A stretch of 64,000 bases of DNA from Varroa destructor (Eukaryota > Arthropoda > Arachnida > Mesostigmata > Varroidae): NCBI RefSeq assembly GCF_002443255.2, contig NW_019211455.1:54016338-54080337 (forward strand), in the 5' to 3' direction. The position numbers were made by a program, and so were the translations under genes. Below are positions 63,457 through 64,000 of the stretch, one piece after another. Every line of letters begins with the position of its first letter. Within the stretch, counting starts at the first letter, position 1. A model generated the notes under the pieces. The model was not told the origin of the DNA, searched no databases, and saw only the letters and a program-made list of their open reading frames with translations.

Positions 63457-64000
63457 TCTCACTGTTCCGGTATTCGGTACGCTTGCTCTTATTATTTGTA
63501 CACCGTTGCGATATCTCTTGACAGAGTCGAAGCTAATGGGTATACCACGATGTTATACTAGATGCACTCTTCGTTGTGTTGTGGAGAAGACTGACAAACG
63601 AGTGCAGGGTGTGTGACGATGCTGGCCGGAAAAACTTTTTCATGCCTTTGACTAAAATGCGAAACCAAAAATAGAGTACTAATAAAAAAAAATAAAAGCC
63701 AAAGCTTCAGGCAAAAAGCGCCAGCTTCTGAGCCCTCTGAACGTGTTTGACTCAGCTAATAGAAATACTTCTACGTAACAGTTTTGTTCTGCCAATTTAA
63801 ACTTTATCTGTTTACAGTTTGCTTCTCTATCTATCAAGTTTATCTTCTTTTACTAAATCAACTTCTCGAGAGATACAAGCTGAGTTAGTTGACATCTTCG
63901 ATCGTTTGTCACGTTACCACGACCACACAACATATCCTTACCTATCTTTGTCATCGCTACGTCCTATCGCTTGCTTAGTAAAGTAGGCCACAGAAAGCTA

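Larger units (their letters stand above)
60487..64000. other. Right edge, upstream side of the visible Nostrin exons
   Basis: The missing first Nostrin coding exon should be here or beyond the edge. Minus-strand donor-like sites occur at about 61.66, 61.73 and 63.94 kb; none follows an in-frame Met in the required phase 0, though any could end a 5' non-coding exon. Confidence 0.35.

Noticed and set aside
63942..63954. ATGACAAAGATAG followed by GTAAGG on the minus strand as the missing first Nostrin exon
   Set aside because: It leaves phase 1, while the next known exon needs phase 0, and the peptide is too short to judge.
1..64000. CRISPR arrays, operons, phage or plasmid functions
   Set aside because: No spaced direct repeats, ribosome-binding sites or bacterial gene organisation; the genes are intron-bearing animal genes.

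Overview
The window is eukaryotic nuclear DNA. Its coding exons are short and separated by GT-AG introns, and the background is AT-rich with many AT and other simple repeats. It also holds a decayed mariner transposon and tRNA-derived SINE-like copies. There is no sign of bacterial, plasmid or phage organisation. The gene families (a NOSTRIN-type F-BAR/SH3 protein and a fibulin-type anaphylatoxin/EGF protein) are animal. I infer an arthropod, perhaps a chelicerate such as a mite, but only weakly.

Layout. From 1 to about 26.3 kb I see no gene I can defend: mostly non-coding sequence with microsatellites, hairpins, one tRNA-Arg-like SINE copy, a few GC-richer islands with unconvincing open frames, and two short broken coding-like fragments. 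From 26,454 to 30,393 (+) lies a six-exon gene for a secreted, cysteine-rich fibulin-like protein: signal peptide, three anaphylatoxin-like modules and an EGF-like tail. From 33,861 down to 31,595 (-) lies a probable tail-anchored coiled-coil protein of unknown family, assembled from a large disordered exon, a 27-nt micro-exon and a terminal membrane-anchor exon, with a possible alternative last exon. From 60,486 down to 38,927 (-) lies most of a Nostrin orthologue, with 12 coding exons encoding F-BAR, HR1-like and SH3 regions. Only its first coding exon is missing from view. Its 10.5-kb first visible intron contains a roughly 1.1-kb degenerate mariner element and a short perfect-arm palindrome. 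From 60.5 to 64 kb nothing certain is seen beyond possible 5' non-coding sequence.

The fibulin-like gene is convergent with the two minus-strand genes. By family knowledge Nostrin works at the plasma membrane in endocytic and eNOS-type trafficking, while fibulins are extracellular-matrix proteins. The sequence does not show that the genes act together. I found no convincing novel biological system. The points most worth checking are the early end of the fibulin-like protein and its candidate poison exon, the unassigned tail-anchored gene, and the transposon and foldback structures.
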